This document shows, one piece after another, positions 1 through 8,247 of a stretch of DNA of 36,094 bases (position 1 is its first letter; each line of letters begins with the position of its first letter). The notes beneath the pieces were generated by a model, which was not told the DNA's origin, did not search any database, and worked only from the letters and a program-made list of their open reading frames with translations. The DNA lies in NCBI RefSeq assembly GCF_001758465.1, contig NZ_MJIC01000003.1, positions 1 through 36,094 of the forward strand, in the 5' to 3' direction. Both the position numbers and the translations under genes were made by a program. This DNA comes from Marisediminitalea lipolytica. Lineage in GTDB: Bacteria > Pseudomonadota > Gammaproteobacteria > Enterobacterales > Alteromonadaceae.

Positions 1-8
1 ATAGATTC

Positions 9-26
9 CCCCGGGCATGCCCGGGG
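9..26. repeat. Perfect palindrome at the 3' side of tnpA
   Basis: The 18-nt sequence is its own reverse complement and is very GC-rich. It begins 10 nt beyond the tnpA stop codon, so it is probably the right-end hairpin recognised by TnpA. It could also act as a transcription stop. Confidence 0.7.
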
Positions 27-35
27 TTCTTTCTG

Positions 36-464
36 TTACAGCTCCATTCGGAGCTGATCTGAATCCTTCCGACCTTGATGCTCAACGTAGTTCCGTATTG
101 TGTGCTCGTCTAAGCCTACGCTGCTTACAAAGTAACCCGGCGACCAAACAATATTTTCATTCCAATAGACCTTTCCTAGCCATTTGAATGTCTTTCTCAT
201 GTTTGACGCTGACTGGGCTTTGAGTTTACCCATCACTTCTGCTATCGAGTATTTCGGTGGAATGACCATCAACATGTGCATATGGTCATTATCAAAGCCC
301 ATTCGCTCTATCGTTACGCCGGGCATACTTCGAAGCAGCTTCGGCAACACTTTGCGCAAATACTCCACGACGAAAGGCTTCAGTATCCGACGCCTGTATT
401 TGGTTACCCAGACGACGTGATATTGAAGTCTATATAGACCATGTGATGAGACTCGAACTTCCAT
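36..464 (-). CDS. tnpA: IS200/IS605-family transposase TnpA (Y1 HUH)
   Basis: This 142-residue protein is the usual size for a TnpA of this family. The N-terminal segment (about residues 11-27, including the VTKYRRRIL stretch) is typical. The HUH metal-binding motif is visible as HMH at residues 61-63 in DHMHMLMV, and the nucleophilic tyrosine is Tyr126 in RNYVEHQ. The enzyme nicks single-stranded DNA beside the subterminal hairpins and forms a 5' phosphotyrosine intermediate (family knowledge). All recognisable catalytic residues are present and the frame is open, so the copy looks intact. The start ATG at 464 has only a weak upstream GAAG as ribosome site, which fits the low expression usual for these enzymes. 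Nothing suggests passenger genes. Confidence 0.92.
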   Translation of the reverse strand: MEVRVSSHGLYRLQYHVVWVTKYRRRILKPFVVEYLRKVLPKLLRSMPGVTIERMGFDNDHMHMLMVIPPKYSIAEVMGKLKAQSASNMRKTFKWLGKVYWNENIVWSPGYFVSSVGLDEHTIRNYVEHQGRKDSDQLRMEL

Positions 465-496
465 CTTCGTAGCATACAGGCCTCGGACTCATTCAT

Positions 497-514
497 CCAC
501 GGGTAAACCCGTGG
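497..514. repeat. Subterminal hairpin at the 5' side of tnpA
   Basis: Eight-base arms (CCACGGGT / ACCCGTGG) with a two-base loop lie 32 nt upstream of the tnpA start. This is probably the left-end hairpin bound by TnpA. It differs in sequence from the hairpin at the other end. Confidence 0.65.
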
Positions 515-542
515 TGTTCTGTCGCTTCGCGACCGGTCACAT

Positions 543-569
543 AAAAAAGCGCCGTAAAGGCGCTTTTTT
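543..569 (-). terminator. Intrinsic terminator of rpoH
   Basis: The stem AGCGCC/GGCGCT is flanked by A and T runs on both sides, so it can work in both directions. It starts 16 nt after the rpoH stop codon. The IS200-type element begins just beyond it. Confidence 0.9.
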
Positions 570-585
570 GGTCTGAATGGTTTGC

Positions 586-1452
586 TTATGCAGCCATCGC
601 AGCCTGCAGTTTTTTCATAGCGTTCTTTTCAATCTGGCGAACACGCTCAGCAGAAACCTGATATTTATCGGCTAAGTCCTGCAGCGTTGTTTTATCGTCA
701 GCTAACCAACGGGTTTCGATAATATCCTGACTACGCTCATCCAGTGTTTTCATTGCTGAGTACAAACGTTTGGTGGCGTTGGCATCCCAGTCATCGTTAA
801 TAACGCTGGACTCAACATCTTCTGATTTATCTTCCAGATACTGAACCGGCGCAAAGCTGCCGTTTTCATCATCGTCGGCACTTAAGTCGAAAGCCTGATC
901 CTGTGAACTCATGCGAGCTTCCATTTGCAGTACTTCTTTAGTGCTTACGCCCAGCTCGTTAGCGACGGTTTGCACTTCTTCGTGACTAAACCAGCCCAGA
1001 CGCTTTTTCGCCTTACGCAGGTTAAAGAACAGTTTGCGTTGCGCTTTGGTGGTTGCGACTTTCACAATCCGCCAGTTTTTCAGCACAAATTCGTGAATCT
1101 CAGCCTTAATCCAGTGTACTGCGAAAGACACCAGACGAACGCCTACAGAAGGGTCGAAGCGTTTTACCGCTTTCATCAGACCAATGTTACCTTCCTGAAT
1201 CAGGTCAGCCTGTGGCAGGCCATAGCCTGAATAAGACTTGGCAATATGCACAACGAAACGAAGGTGCGACATTACCAGCTTACGTGCAGCATCAATGTCT
1301 TCGTCTTCCCGCAGACGCAACGCCAGTTCACGCTCTTCGTCAGCAGTCAGCATGTCTATTGTGCTGACAGCCTGAATGTAGCCTTCAATATTTCCATTGT
1401 GTGGAACAGACAGGGCCATAGATTGTAAGTTTTTACTTGTACCCACGCTCAT
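586..1452 (-). CDS. rpoH: RNA polymerase sigma-32 factor RpoH
   Basis: Heat-shock sigma factor that directs RNA polymerase to chaperone and protease promoters. The 288-residue product matches the family length (284 in E. coli). Region 2 is clear, with the [16 protein letters not shown] core-binding and melting segment, followed by the RpoH-box QRKLFFNLR that is diagnostic for sigma-32. Region 4 carries the DNA-binding helix-turn-helix near the C terminus ([17 protein letters not shown]). I chose ATG at 1452 because GAGG lies 5 nt upstream; a GTG six bases further upstream (1458) overlaps that site and is less likely. A sigma-70 promoter is visible about 115 nt upstream and a terminator follows. 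In E. coli rpoH directly follows ftsX; here two EAL-HDOD genes and acpH lie between them. Confidence 0.97.
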   Translation of the reverse strand: MSVGTSKNLQSMALSVPHNGNIEGYIQAVSTIDMLTADEERELALRLREDEDIDAARKLVMSHLRFVVHIAKSYSGYGLPQADLIQEGNIGLMKAVKRFDPSVGVRLVSFAVHWIKAEIHEFVLKNWRIVKVATTKAQRKLFFNLRKAKKRLGWFSHEEVQTVANELGVSTKEVLQMEARMSSQDQAFDLSADDDENGSFAPVQYLEDKSEDVESSVINDDWDANATKRLYSAMKTLDERSQDIIETRWLADDKTTLQDLADKYQVSAERVRQIEKNAMKKLQAAMAA

Positions 1453-1943
1453 AGTCACCTCAAAAAATCCTAATCACTTCACCGAAAAAATAACTCAAAA
1501 ATTATTGATTGCGAAGCTGGGCTGGTGTTCATTCAGTTGGTATCCACCATTGATACACAGCCCGAGTAAAAACGAAATATAGGGGTTAATACCATACTTA
1601 TCAAGACCCCGATACGATAAAAAAGTTCAATTAATTCCATCTGACCCAGCAAACAGACTCAGAGTACGTTGCGCTGTTCAGTTAATGCACTACACAATAA
1701 TGTTAAGCCGACGTATTCTGTGACTTCCCACGGCTTAACTAAGATTGACCGGTAAGTGTACGTTAGCCTTTCACAATGCCGTAAATCATCCGCTGTTCAA
1801 ATGGTTAGGCAATCTGTGCGGCGCTTGAAAAATGAGAATCGGATGATTATTGCTGACATTCATCGTATATTACGGTTCATTGAATACAACCAGATCATTA
1901 AACGCAATTAAATTGCGTCGAAATGCAGTATTGGGAGTTCGAA
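1453..1943. other. Divergent rpoH / EAL-HDOD intergenic region
   Basis: No coding sequence is supported in these 491 nt. They hold the rpoH promoter and leader, an inverted repeat at 1702-1739 (GTTAAGCCG / CGGCTTAAC, about 20-nt loop), and the upstream region of the first EAL-HDOD gene. A TATATT at 1866-1871 could be a -10 box for that gene but has no convincing -35 partner. Confidence 0.5.
1576..1604 (-). promoter_or_regulatory. Sigma-70 promoter for rpoH
   Basis: On the minus strand TTGATA (1604-1599) and TATATT (1581-1576) are separated by 17 nt, close to consensus. Transcription would start near 1569, giving a leader of roughly 115 nt before the rpoH ATG, long enough for the RNA thermosensor structure known from other rpoH genes. 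I did not fold it. Confidence 0.65.
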
Positions 1944-3164
1944 ATGTTTGCTTACGTAGCCAGACAACCCATTGTTGATACCAAACAACAGCTATACGCC
2001 TATGAGTTGTTGTTTCGCGATGGTGAAAAAAACTGCTTTCCCGACATATCTCCCGATGAGGCAACATCCCGTATTCTCGCCGCCAGCCACCTCAACATCG
2101 GTCTTGAGGCCGTTACTGGCGATGCACTGGCGTTTATTAACTTTCATACCGATACCCTGCTGCACCGCTTTCCGACCAGCCTGAATCCGGCCAGCGTGGT
2201 GATTGAAATCACCGAAACCGTCGACGTCAGTGACGAATTAATTGAAGCCTGCCAGCACATTAAAGCTAACGGCTATCGGCTGGCCCTTGATGACTATGAC
2301 CTGGAAGACAAATGGCAGGCGCTGCTGCCCATCATTAGTATTGTAAAATTTGATATCACCACGGTAACTGACGAACAAATTCGCCACACCCTGCCCCAAC
2401 TAAAGGCCCACAATATCGCTTTAGTGGCAGAGCGCATCGAAACCCAGGAGCAGTTTGATTATTACCGGGATCTCGGTTTTGATTATTTTCAGGGCTACTT
2501 TTTTGCGAAACCGCAGGTTATCAAACATCGCAAGATGAGTTCGTCAGCCACTAACATGCTGAGTCTGTTAAAGGAAAGTGCTGCAGCAGAGCTTTCGCTG
2601 GCTAATATCAATGCCATTTTAGAACGGGATGTATCCCTGTCCTATCTGTTACTGCGGTTTATCAACAACCCAAACGTGAATAAACGCAACGAAATCACCT
2701 CGCTTAAACATGCCATGACCTTTATGGGCGAACAGGAAGTGAGAAAATTTATCGCTTTACTGGCGCTGGCCAACCTCAGTGATGACAAACCTATGGAGCT
2801 GCTTAGCATGAGTCTGGTAAGAGCACGATTCTGCGACCAGATTTTATTAGCGGTAAAACAATCAACTCCCCAGAACAGTGGATTCTTAACCGGTATGCTG
2901 TCGTTACTTGATACACTGATGCAGCAGCACATGCGCGAACTGGTCGATAAGCTACCACTGCCCGCAGAAGTCAGTGCCGCTTTATGCGGTGAAAATAACG
3001 TCCTCAGACAATGCTTAATGCTGGTCACCGCATTTGAGCGGGGGCAGTGGAAAACGGTAAGAACTTTAGGGACAGAACTTGGCCTGGGTCAAAAACAGCT
3101 TCACGATATCTATGTAAAATCGTTAACCTGGGCGAATGCGTTACAAAACGAAGTCAGCAAGTAG
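1944..3164 (+). CDS. EAL-HDOD domain protein (paralogue 1)
   Basis: A two-domain signalling protein of the CdgJ/YuxH type. An N-terminal EAL-like domain (about residues 1-200) is joined to a C-terminal HDOD domain (about 200-390; LLLRFINNPNVNKRNEITSLKHAM). The EAL signature is degenerate (YELLFR), but several residues that normally bind metal and cyclic di-GMP have recognisable counterparts: INF, VIEIT, LALDDYD, VKFD and AERIE. Phosphodiesterase activity is therefore uncertain; some family members bind or hydrolyse cyclic di-GMP and others do not. I set the start at 1944 because GGGAG lies 6 nt upstream and homologues begin MFAYVARQPI; the ATG at 1923 has no ribosome site. It is followed by a close paralogue in the same orientation. 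Confidence 0.9.
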   Translation: MFAYVARQPIVDTKQQLYAYELLFRDGEKNCFPDISPDEATSRILAASHLNIGLEAVTGDALAFINFHTDTLLHRFPTSLNPASVVIEITETVDVSDELIEACQHIKANGYRLALDDYDLEDKWQALLPIISIVKFDITTVTDEQIRHTLPQLKAHNIALVAERIETQEQFDYYRDLGFDYFQGYFFAKPQVIKHRKMSSSATNMLSLLKESAAAELSLANINAILERDVSLSYLLLRFINNPNVNKRNEITSLKHAMTFMGEQEVRKFIALLALANLSDDKPMELLSMSLVRARFCDQILLAVKQSTPQNSGFLTGMLSLLDTLMQQHMRELVDKLPLPAEVSAALCGENNVLRQCLMLVTAFERGQWKTVRTLGTELGLGQKQLHDIYVKSLTWANALQNEVSK

Positions 3165-3176
3165 AAATACAATATT

Positions 3177-3189
3177 CGGTTTGAAACCG
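3177..3189 (+). terminator. Weak hairpin after the first EAL-HDOD gene
   Basis: A short CGGTT/AACCG stem followed by TTTG lies 12 nt after the stop codon. It is too short to be a convincing terminator and may only attenuate read-through into the second paralogue. Confidence 0.25.
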
Positions 3190-3288
3190 TTTGTCAGACA
3201 ACAAAAGATGGATCAAACATTAAGCATAAGTTAAAGTTTTAAGATGTGGGTGAGTTTGGCCTGCTGAATATCAAGGATAATTATTTTA

Positions 3289-4536
3289 ATGTTCGCATTT
3301 ATCGCACGTCAGCCTATTTTAGACCGGGAAAAGGATGTTTTCGGTTATGAGCTGTTATTCAGAGATGGTAAGTCAGGCGCTTTCCCGATTCATGACGAAG
3401 AAAAAAGCCGTTATATCGCGCAGCATTTTCATACCCTGGGTTTAGATGATATCTGCGGTGACAAAACCTCATTTATTAACTTTAACAGCGATACCCTGAT
3501 AGCCGGTCTGCCCGCCACGCTTAATCCCAATACGGTTGTTATTGAATTATCAGATTACCCGGCTCAGCAGTCTGCGTTGGTTGATGCCTGTAAACACGTA
3601 AAGCAACTGGGTTTTAAACTGGCCATTGACGACCCGGCGATGATTAGCGGTCAACATTCTATTTTCCCGCTTATCGATATTCTTAAAGTTGACGTCCACA
3701 AAGCCAACTACAATGTTATTGAACAAAATATTCCGCGCTTTCTGAAATCCAGTATTCAGCTGGTCGCCGAAAACGTAAATAACCACGACGATTTTGTGGT
3801 ATGTCGCGACCTTGGTTTTCATCTTTTCCAGGGCTACTTTTTTGCTACCCCGGAGAAACGCATCCAGCGACAGCTGCCTGCATCCAAAATGAACCTGGTG
3901 GATTTGATGGGCGAAAGCTCCAGCAGCCAGTTCAGTCTCGACCGTATCAACCAGATTGTTGAGCGGGACGCCGCACTGTCATTTCTGTTGCTGAAATTTA
4001 TTAACAACCCAACCATAAATAAACGCTATAAGATCACCTCGTTAAAACATGCCCTAAATTATATGGGCGAGGTGGAAATTAAGAAGTTTATTGCCTTGCT
4101 GGCCATGGCCAATTTAGGCGACGACAAACCGCTGGAATTACTCCATATGTCGTTGGTGAGAGCGAAGTTTTTTGATTTGTTAGCGCAGGAAAGAGGTCTT
4201 AATTCCAACCCCCCCATCGGCTTTTTGATCGGCTTGTTTTCATTGCTTGATGCCCTGCTTGATCAGGAAATGCCGGATATTTTACGCCAGTTACCACTCA
4301 CCGACGAAGTTAACGATGCGCTACTGTGTAAGTCGGCAGAATTTAACCATTACATCAAACTGGTTAAAGCGTTTGAAGGCGCGCTGTGGATGAACGTTAT
4401 TCGTGAATCCCGCGAGCTGGAAATTGATCAAAAATACCTGCACAGCTTATATAACCAGGCGATTGTATGGGGCAACGGCGTGCGTAAAACTATTTCTTCT
4501 TACTTCCCCAAAAAACTGGTAAACAATAACGACTAA
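3289..4536 (+). CDS. EAL-HDOD domain protein (paralogue 2)
   Basis: 415 residues with the same architecture as its upstream neighbour, clearly a tandem duplicate: the phrases FARxP-like N terminus, YELLFRDG, FQGYFFA, LLLKFINNPTINKR and ITSLKHAL recur in order. The EAL half is more eroded. The segment matching the usual DDFG reads DDPA, the glutamate after VVIEL is replaced (LSD), and the AEGVE-type motif reads AENVN. This copy is therefore probably not an active cyclic di-GMP phosphodiesterase and may act as a binding or scaffold protein through HDOD (inference). The HDOD domain looks complete. AAGGA lies 11 nt upstream of the ATG. It converges on acpH with only 15 nt between stops. Confidence 0.88.
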   Translation: MFAFIARQPILDREKDVFGYELLFRDGKSGAFPIHDEEKSRYIAQHFHTLGLDDICGDKTSFINFNSDTLIAGLPATLNPNTVVIELSDYPAQQSALVDACKHVKQLGFKLAIDDPAMISGQHSIFPLIDILKVDVHKANYNVIEQNIPRFLKSSIQLVAENVNNHDDFVVCRDLGFHLFQGYFFATPEKRIQRQLPASKMNLVDLMGESSSSQFSLDRINQIVERDAALSFLLLKFINNPTINKRYKITSLKHALNYMGEVEIKKFIALLAMANLGDDKPLELLHMSLVRAKFFDLLAQERGLNSNPPIGFLIGLFSLLDALLDQEMPDILRQLPLTDEVNDALLCKSAEFNHYIKLVKAFEGALWMNVIRESRELEIDQKYLHSLYNQAIVWGNGVRKTISSYFPKKLVNNND

Positions 4537-4551
4537 TTCCGGCGTGCTGCC

Positions 4552-5136
4552 TCAGGGCTCTAATTGTTGCTGCTGCACCGCTGTAATTAAGTGCGGGAAA
4601 AACGCCAGAAAGGTTTGCTCAAACTGCGCATAATGTCGGTGAACTTCATCGATACTGCCATGGAAGTCGTGCTTGAAGCGAATACGGTCAGCCGTGCGCT
4701 CCAGTGCCCTGTTAACGCCGGATAAATCCTTGTAGGTGTCAAGCCAACGATGATGAAGCATGCTCTTTATCATAGGCTGCATTGCATCAGGCATAACATC
4801 TACACGCTGCTCCAGGCACGCATAAGCCTCTTCGCTGAATGTGCTGAATGCCTTAGCGCTATAGCGATCCCAGTGTTTCAGTAAAAAGTGGTCAAACACG
4901 ACGTCCAGCATGATACCGGCAAATCTGCGCCGCGGGGCCGATACCAGATGTCGCGCATCGCGCACCAGCTCGTGATTATCAGTAAATTTATCCACAAAAA
5001 TATGGTTACTCACGCCAGCCTGAACCGCCTCAGAATAATCGGCCAGCTGCACGCCACGGCGAAAGTCCCCGAGTAAATTACCAAAACAGGAATCTGCGGT
5101 CGGTTTTGACAAAAATAAGTGAGCCAGATAATTCAT
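4552..5136 (-). CDS. acpH: Acyl carrier protein phosphodiesterase
   Basis: AcpH removes the 4'-phosphopantetheine arm from holo-ACP. The product matches the family from its first residues (MNYLAHLFL, then GNLLGDFRRG) and has the family's conserved histidine and aspartate positions (VFDHFLLKHW, HHRWLDTY). At 194 residues it equals the E. coli protein (193). I chose ATG at 5136 because homologues begin there; an in-frame GTG at 5151 would add five residues, and neither has a strong ribosome site. It lies 31 nt after ftsX on the same strand and may be the last gene of the ftsYEX unit, although a functional link to division is not known. Confidence 0.88.
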   Translation of the reverse strand: MNYLAHLFLSKPTADSCFGNLLGDFRRGVQLADYSEAVQAGVSNHIFVDKFTDNHELVRDARHLVSAPRRRFAGIMLDVVFDHFLLKHWDRYSAKAFSTFSEEAYACLEQRVDVMPDAMQPMIKSMLHHRWLDTYKDLSGVNRALERTADRIRFKHDFHGSIDEVHRHYAQFEQTFLAFFPHLITAVQQQQLEP

Positions 5137-5167
5137 AGCACTATAGGACACAAGCCAGCGTGCTGGC

Positions 5168-6148
5168 CTATTGGGGTTCTATTTCCCGTACATGTCGCTG
5201 CACCGAAATCAGCGAACCACCCAGGCCCAGCAGCACAGACAGCAATAGCATGGTCATCAGGGCTGACCCGGTTAACCCGGTGATATGGAAAGACTTGTCA
5301 TACAGACTGGCAAAAGCCTGGATACTGCTGTCCATCCACCATAGGATTATGATCACTGCCATCCAGGCAATAACACCGCCAAGCAAGCCATACCAGAATC
5401 CGGTATATAAAAATGGCCGGTGAATAAATCCGTCGGTAGCTCCCACCAGTTTCATTACCAGAATTTCGTCGCGCTTGTTGAGGATATTCAAACGAATGGT
5501 ATTACCGACAATGAGCACCACCGCCACAAAAAGTAGCAAACCAATGATGGTTACCAGTTCGGTGGCAATTTGCAGAAAGCCGTAGAGTCGCTCCAGCCAT
5601 TCAATGTCCAGTTTACCTATATCGACCTCGCGCTGGCGTTTGAGCTTTTCCAGCAACAACTGCGCGGCTGTCGGCGCGGTGTGTTTTTCTGCGGGGGTCA
5701 CCAGCACAACATCCGGCAGGGGGTTGGACTCCAGATACTTTACCGCATCGCCCAGGCCGGATAACTGCTTGAATTCTTCCAGCGCTTCATCGGCCGGCAC
5801 GTACACTACCCGATCGATTTCGGACCAGGTTTGTAAGCGGGTTAATAATTGTTGCGCTTCAGCGGCACTGGTTTGCTCTTTTAAGAACAACGAAATCTCT
5901 GCCGCCTGCTCCCAGCCTGCACTGATTTTTTCGGTATTCTTAACCAGGATATACAGGGTGCTTGGTAGCGTAATACTGAGCCCCAGTACGCCAATGGTCA
6001 TCAAAGACGCTGCGGGTTGACGCCACAGCTCTCCCAGACTACCCAGGGCCTGACGTATATGGTTTACAAAGAACATGACGAATCGCTGAGCAATATTAAT
6101 TTTTCGTTCGGACGCCCCCTGGCTGCGGCCTTTAAATAATATACTCAT
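5168..6148 (-). CDS. ftsX: Cell division protein FtsX
   Basis: Inner-membrane partner of FtsE. FtsEX transmits a cytoplasmic ATPase signal to periplasmic activators of the septal amidases. The 326-residue sequence has a basic cytoplasmic N terminus, a first membrane segment near 50-70, a periplasmic domain (about 75-190) and three C-terminal membrane segments (about 195-225, 245-270, 295-315), as in the family. The conserved ILNKRDEILVMKLVGAT cytoplasmic loop that contacts FtsE is present. The ATG overlaps the ftsE stop codon (ATGA), so the two are translationally coupled. It is somewhat shorter than E. coli FtsX (352 residues), mainly at the N terminus. Confidence 0.95.
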   Translation of the reverse strand: MSILFKGRSQGASERKINIAQRFVMFFVNHIRQALGSLGELWRQPAASLMTIGVLGLSITLPSTLYILVKNTEKISAGWEQAAEISLFLKEQTSAAEAQQLLTRLQTWSEIDRVVYVPADEALEEFKQLSGLGDAVKYLESNPLPDVVLVTPAEKHTAPTAAQLLLEKLKRQREVDIGKLDIEWLERLYGFLQIATELVTIIGLLLFVAVVLIVGNTIRLNILNKRDEILVMKLVGATDGFIHRPFLYTGFWYGLLGGVIAWMAVIIILWWMDSSIQAFASLYDKSFHITGLTGSALMTMLLLSVLLGLGGSLISVQRHVREIEPQ

Positions 6149-6828
6149 CGTTCTTCCTCAACATCGGTCAGGCCGTCGGTGATCATTTTCCCGTTCTTCA
6201 GGGTTAACGTGCGATAGCGCATGCGGGCGATAAGTCCCAGATCGTGGGTCGCGATCAGGACTGACACACCAGCCTGATTAAAATCCTCAAACAGCCGGAT
6301 GATTTCCATGGATAATTTGGGATCGAGGTTACCAGTTGGTTCGTCAGCCAGCAGCAAAGGCGGCTTATTTACTACAGCGCGGGCAATGCCCACCCGTTGC
6401 TGTTCACCGCCAGACAGCGTGATGGGAAGGTTACGGGACTTACTGCGTAACCCCACCATCTCGAGCGCAGCGTCTACCCGTTTGCCAATTTCCTTGTGGC
6501 CATAGCCTTCAATCACAAGTGGCAGCGCTACGTTGTCAAACACCGTTTTGTCCATCAATAGCTGATGGCTCTGAAAAATCATGCCGATGTCGCGACGAAT
6601 GTAAGCAATCTGGCGGCGTTTGATAATGTTAAGATCATGACCGTTGATCAGCACCCGGCCAACGGTTGGACGCTCCATAATACTGATTAATTTAAGCAGC
6701 GTACTTTTACCCGCCCCGGAGTGGCCGGTTAAGAAAGCCATCTCGCCCTGGGCAATATGGAAGTCGACTTTTGACAGCGCCACCTGGCCGCCAGGGTAGG
6801 TTTTGCTTACCTGCTCAAATCTGATCAT
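6145..6828 (-). CDS. ftsE: Cell division ATP-binding protein FtsE
   Basis: ABC-type ATPase of the FtsEX complex. At 227 residues it has all nucleotide-binding elements: Walker [10 protein letters not shown] (about 36-44), a Q-loop near FQSHQ, the signature LSGGEQQRV, Walker [10 protein letters not shown] and the H-loop ATHD. The order ftsY-ftsE-ftsX is the classical one and the gene lies 57 nt downstream of ftsY. I preferred ATG at 6828 to the adjacent TTG at 6831; AGGA sits about 7-10 nt upstream. It overlaps ftsX by 4 nt. Confidence 0.96.
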   Translation of the reverse strand: MIRFEQVSKTYPGGQVALSKVDFHIAQGEMAFLTGHSGAGKSTLLKLISIMERPTVGRVLINGHDLNIIKRRQIAYIRRDIGMIFQSHQLLMDKTVFDNVALPLVIEGYGHKEIGKRVDAALEMVGLRSKSRNLPITLSGGEQQRVGIARAVVNKPPLLLADEPTGNLDPKLSMEIIRLFEDFNQAGVSVLIATHDLGLIARMRYRTLTLKNGKMITDGLTDVEEER

Positions 6829-6885
6829 CAAGGATCCTAACTACTCTGTCTGTTATTATTGTGGTGCAGTCAGCGATTGTGTGGA

Positions 6886-8142
6886 CTAACTTTTGTCACC
6901 CTCGCTAAACAACGCGTCGATAAATTCATCGCCGTTAAATCCGCGCAAATCATCAATTCCTTCACCTACGCCGATGTATCTGATAGGAATACCAAATTTA
7001 TCGGCAATTGCAAAGATTACCCCACCTTTAGCCGTACCATCCAGCTTGGTGAGTGTAATGCCCGTCAGGCCAACGGCTTCTTTAAAGATTTTGGCCTGAC
7101 TAATGGCGTTCTGACCGGTGGCGGCGTCGACCGTTAGCATCACCTCATGGGGGGCATCGGGATTCAGCTTCTTCATTACCCGAACCACCTTTTTAAGCTC
7201 TTCCATCAGGTTGTCTTTGTTTTGCAAACGACCGGCAGTATCCGCAATTAAGACATCCATACCCCTGGCTTTGGCTGATTGCAACGCGTCAAACAGTACT
7301 GATGCGCTGTCGGAGCCGGTAGGCTGGGCGATGACGGGTATATTATTTCGCTCTCCCCACACCTGTAACTGCTCAACCGCGGCAGCCCGGAAGGTATCAC
7401 CAGCAGCCAGCATGACTTTTTTGCCCTGCTGCTGAAACTGCTTGGCCAGCTTACCAATCGTAGTGGTTTTACCAACCCCGTTAACGCCGACCATCAAAAT
7501 AACAAAAGGGCCCTGAGCTGCATCGTGCTTCGCCATCACCTCTGGCAGTGGCTGTTGTACCGCATTCAGCATCTCTCTGAGCTGCTTCTTGAGCATTTCA
7601 TACAGCGCATCACCGTCTTTGAGCTGTGAGCGTTTTGCGCCTTCTACCAGTTGATTAATGATTTTTTGCGTGGTGTCCATACCCACGTCAGCCACCAGCA
7701 GTTGGGTTTCCAGTTCTTCATACAGGTCATCGTCTATGGCTTTGCCACGGAACAGGCTAACAATACCGCTGCCCAGGTTTGCCTTGGTGCGCGACAAGCT
7801 GGCTTTCAGACGACCGAAAAATGATTTCTTTTCTACGGTTGGCGCAGGCTCCGGAGCGGGCTCTGGCTCAGGCTCCGCGGTGGGCACGTGCTCTTCTGCT
7901 GGCGCTTCAGGTTCAACTGGGGTTGCCGCTGGTGTTTGCTCTGTTGCAGTTTCGGTTTCTGTTGATGAGTCTGTCTTAACGTCGGTTGAGGACTCTGGTG
8001 ACGTTTCTGCATCAGTTACAACCGCAGCAGCTTCGTCTTGCTGAGCCGGAACCGGTGAGTTGGAGGTATCTTGCTGTGGTGCTGGTTCTGGTGCTTTATT
8101 TTCATTCTTATTCTTGTTAAACCAGCCAAAAAGTTTAGACAT
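6886..8142 (-). CDS. ftsY: Signal recognition particle receptor FtsY
   Basis: SRP receptor GTPase that docks ribosomes translating membrane proteins to the inner membrane. The 418 residues show the expected layout. A long acidic and proline-rich A domain spans about residues 17-105, with runs of Glu-Pro and Ala-Pro. A helical N domain follows from about 110. The GTPase domain has G1 GVNGVGKTTT, the insertion-box motif DTFRAAAVEQL, G3 DTAGR and G4 TKLD, ending with GVGEGIDDLRGF. The A domain is the variable part of the family. The gene is the first of the ftsYEX unit and is divergent from rsmD, as in E. coli. AGGA lies 12 nt before the ATG. Confidence 0.96.
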   Translation of the reverse strand: MSKLFGWFNKNKNENKAPEPAPQQDTSNSPVPAQQDEAAAVVTDAETSPESSTDVKTDSSTETETATEQTPAATPVEPEAPAEEHVPTAEPEPEPAPEPAPTVEKKSFFGRLKASLSRTKANLGSGIVSLFRGKAIDDDLYEELETQLLVADVGMDTTQKIINQLVEGAKRSQLKDGDALYEMLKKQLREMLNAVQQPLPEVMAKHDAAQGPFVILMVGVNGVGKTTTIGKLAKQFQQQGKKVMLAAGDTFRAAAVEQLQVWGERNNIPVIAQPTGSDSASVLFDALQSAKARGMDVLIADTAGRLQNKDNLMEELKKVVRVMKKLNPDAPHEVMLTVDAATGQNAISQAKIFKEAVGLTGITLTKLDGTAKGGVIFAIADKFGIPIRYIGVGEGIDDLRGFNGDEFIDALFSEGDKS

Positions 8143-8247
8143 TGTGGTGACAATTCCTTACTGAGAAACCGCTTTGTGCGGTAAACTATCAAAAATAAAT
8201 GTAAGCGTGCTGCTATGTTTCAGCACATAATACCATCGACTGGCATA

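Larger units (their letters stand above)
1..535 (-). mobile_element. IS200/IS605-family insertion sequence (single tnpA), left limit uncertain
   Basis: A single Y1 transposase gene is bracketed by two strong DNA hairpins. One is a perfect 18-nt palindrome at 9-26, just past the tnpA stop. The other, at 497-514, has arms CCACGGGT and ACCCGTGG and lies upstream of the tnpA start; a small GTCGC/GCGAC hairpin follows at 521-533. Subterminal imperfect or perfect hairpins in place of terminal inverted repeats are the hallmark of this family, which moves as single-stranded DNA. No tnpB is present inside the window. The exact ends cannot be fixed by eye and the transposase-distal end may lie before position 1. 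Confidence 0.75.

Noticed and set aside
5160..5423. Plus-strand open frame opposite the end of ftsX
   Set aside because: It lies entirely antisense to ftsX apart from 8 nt, with no ribosome site and no recognisable family.
7658..8044. Plus-strand open frame of 128 codons opposite ftsY
   Set aside because: Its Ser/Val/Gly-rich product mirrors the repetitive Glu-Pro-Ala A domain of FtsY on the other strand.
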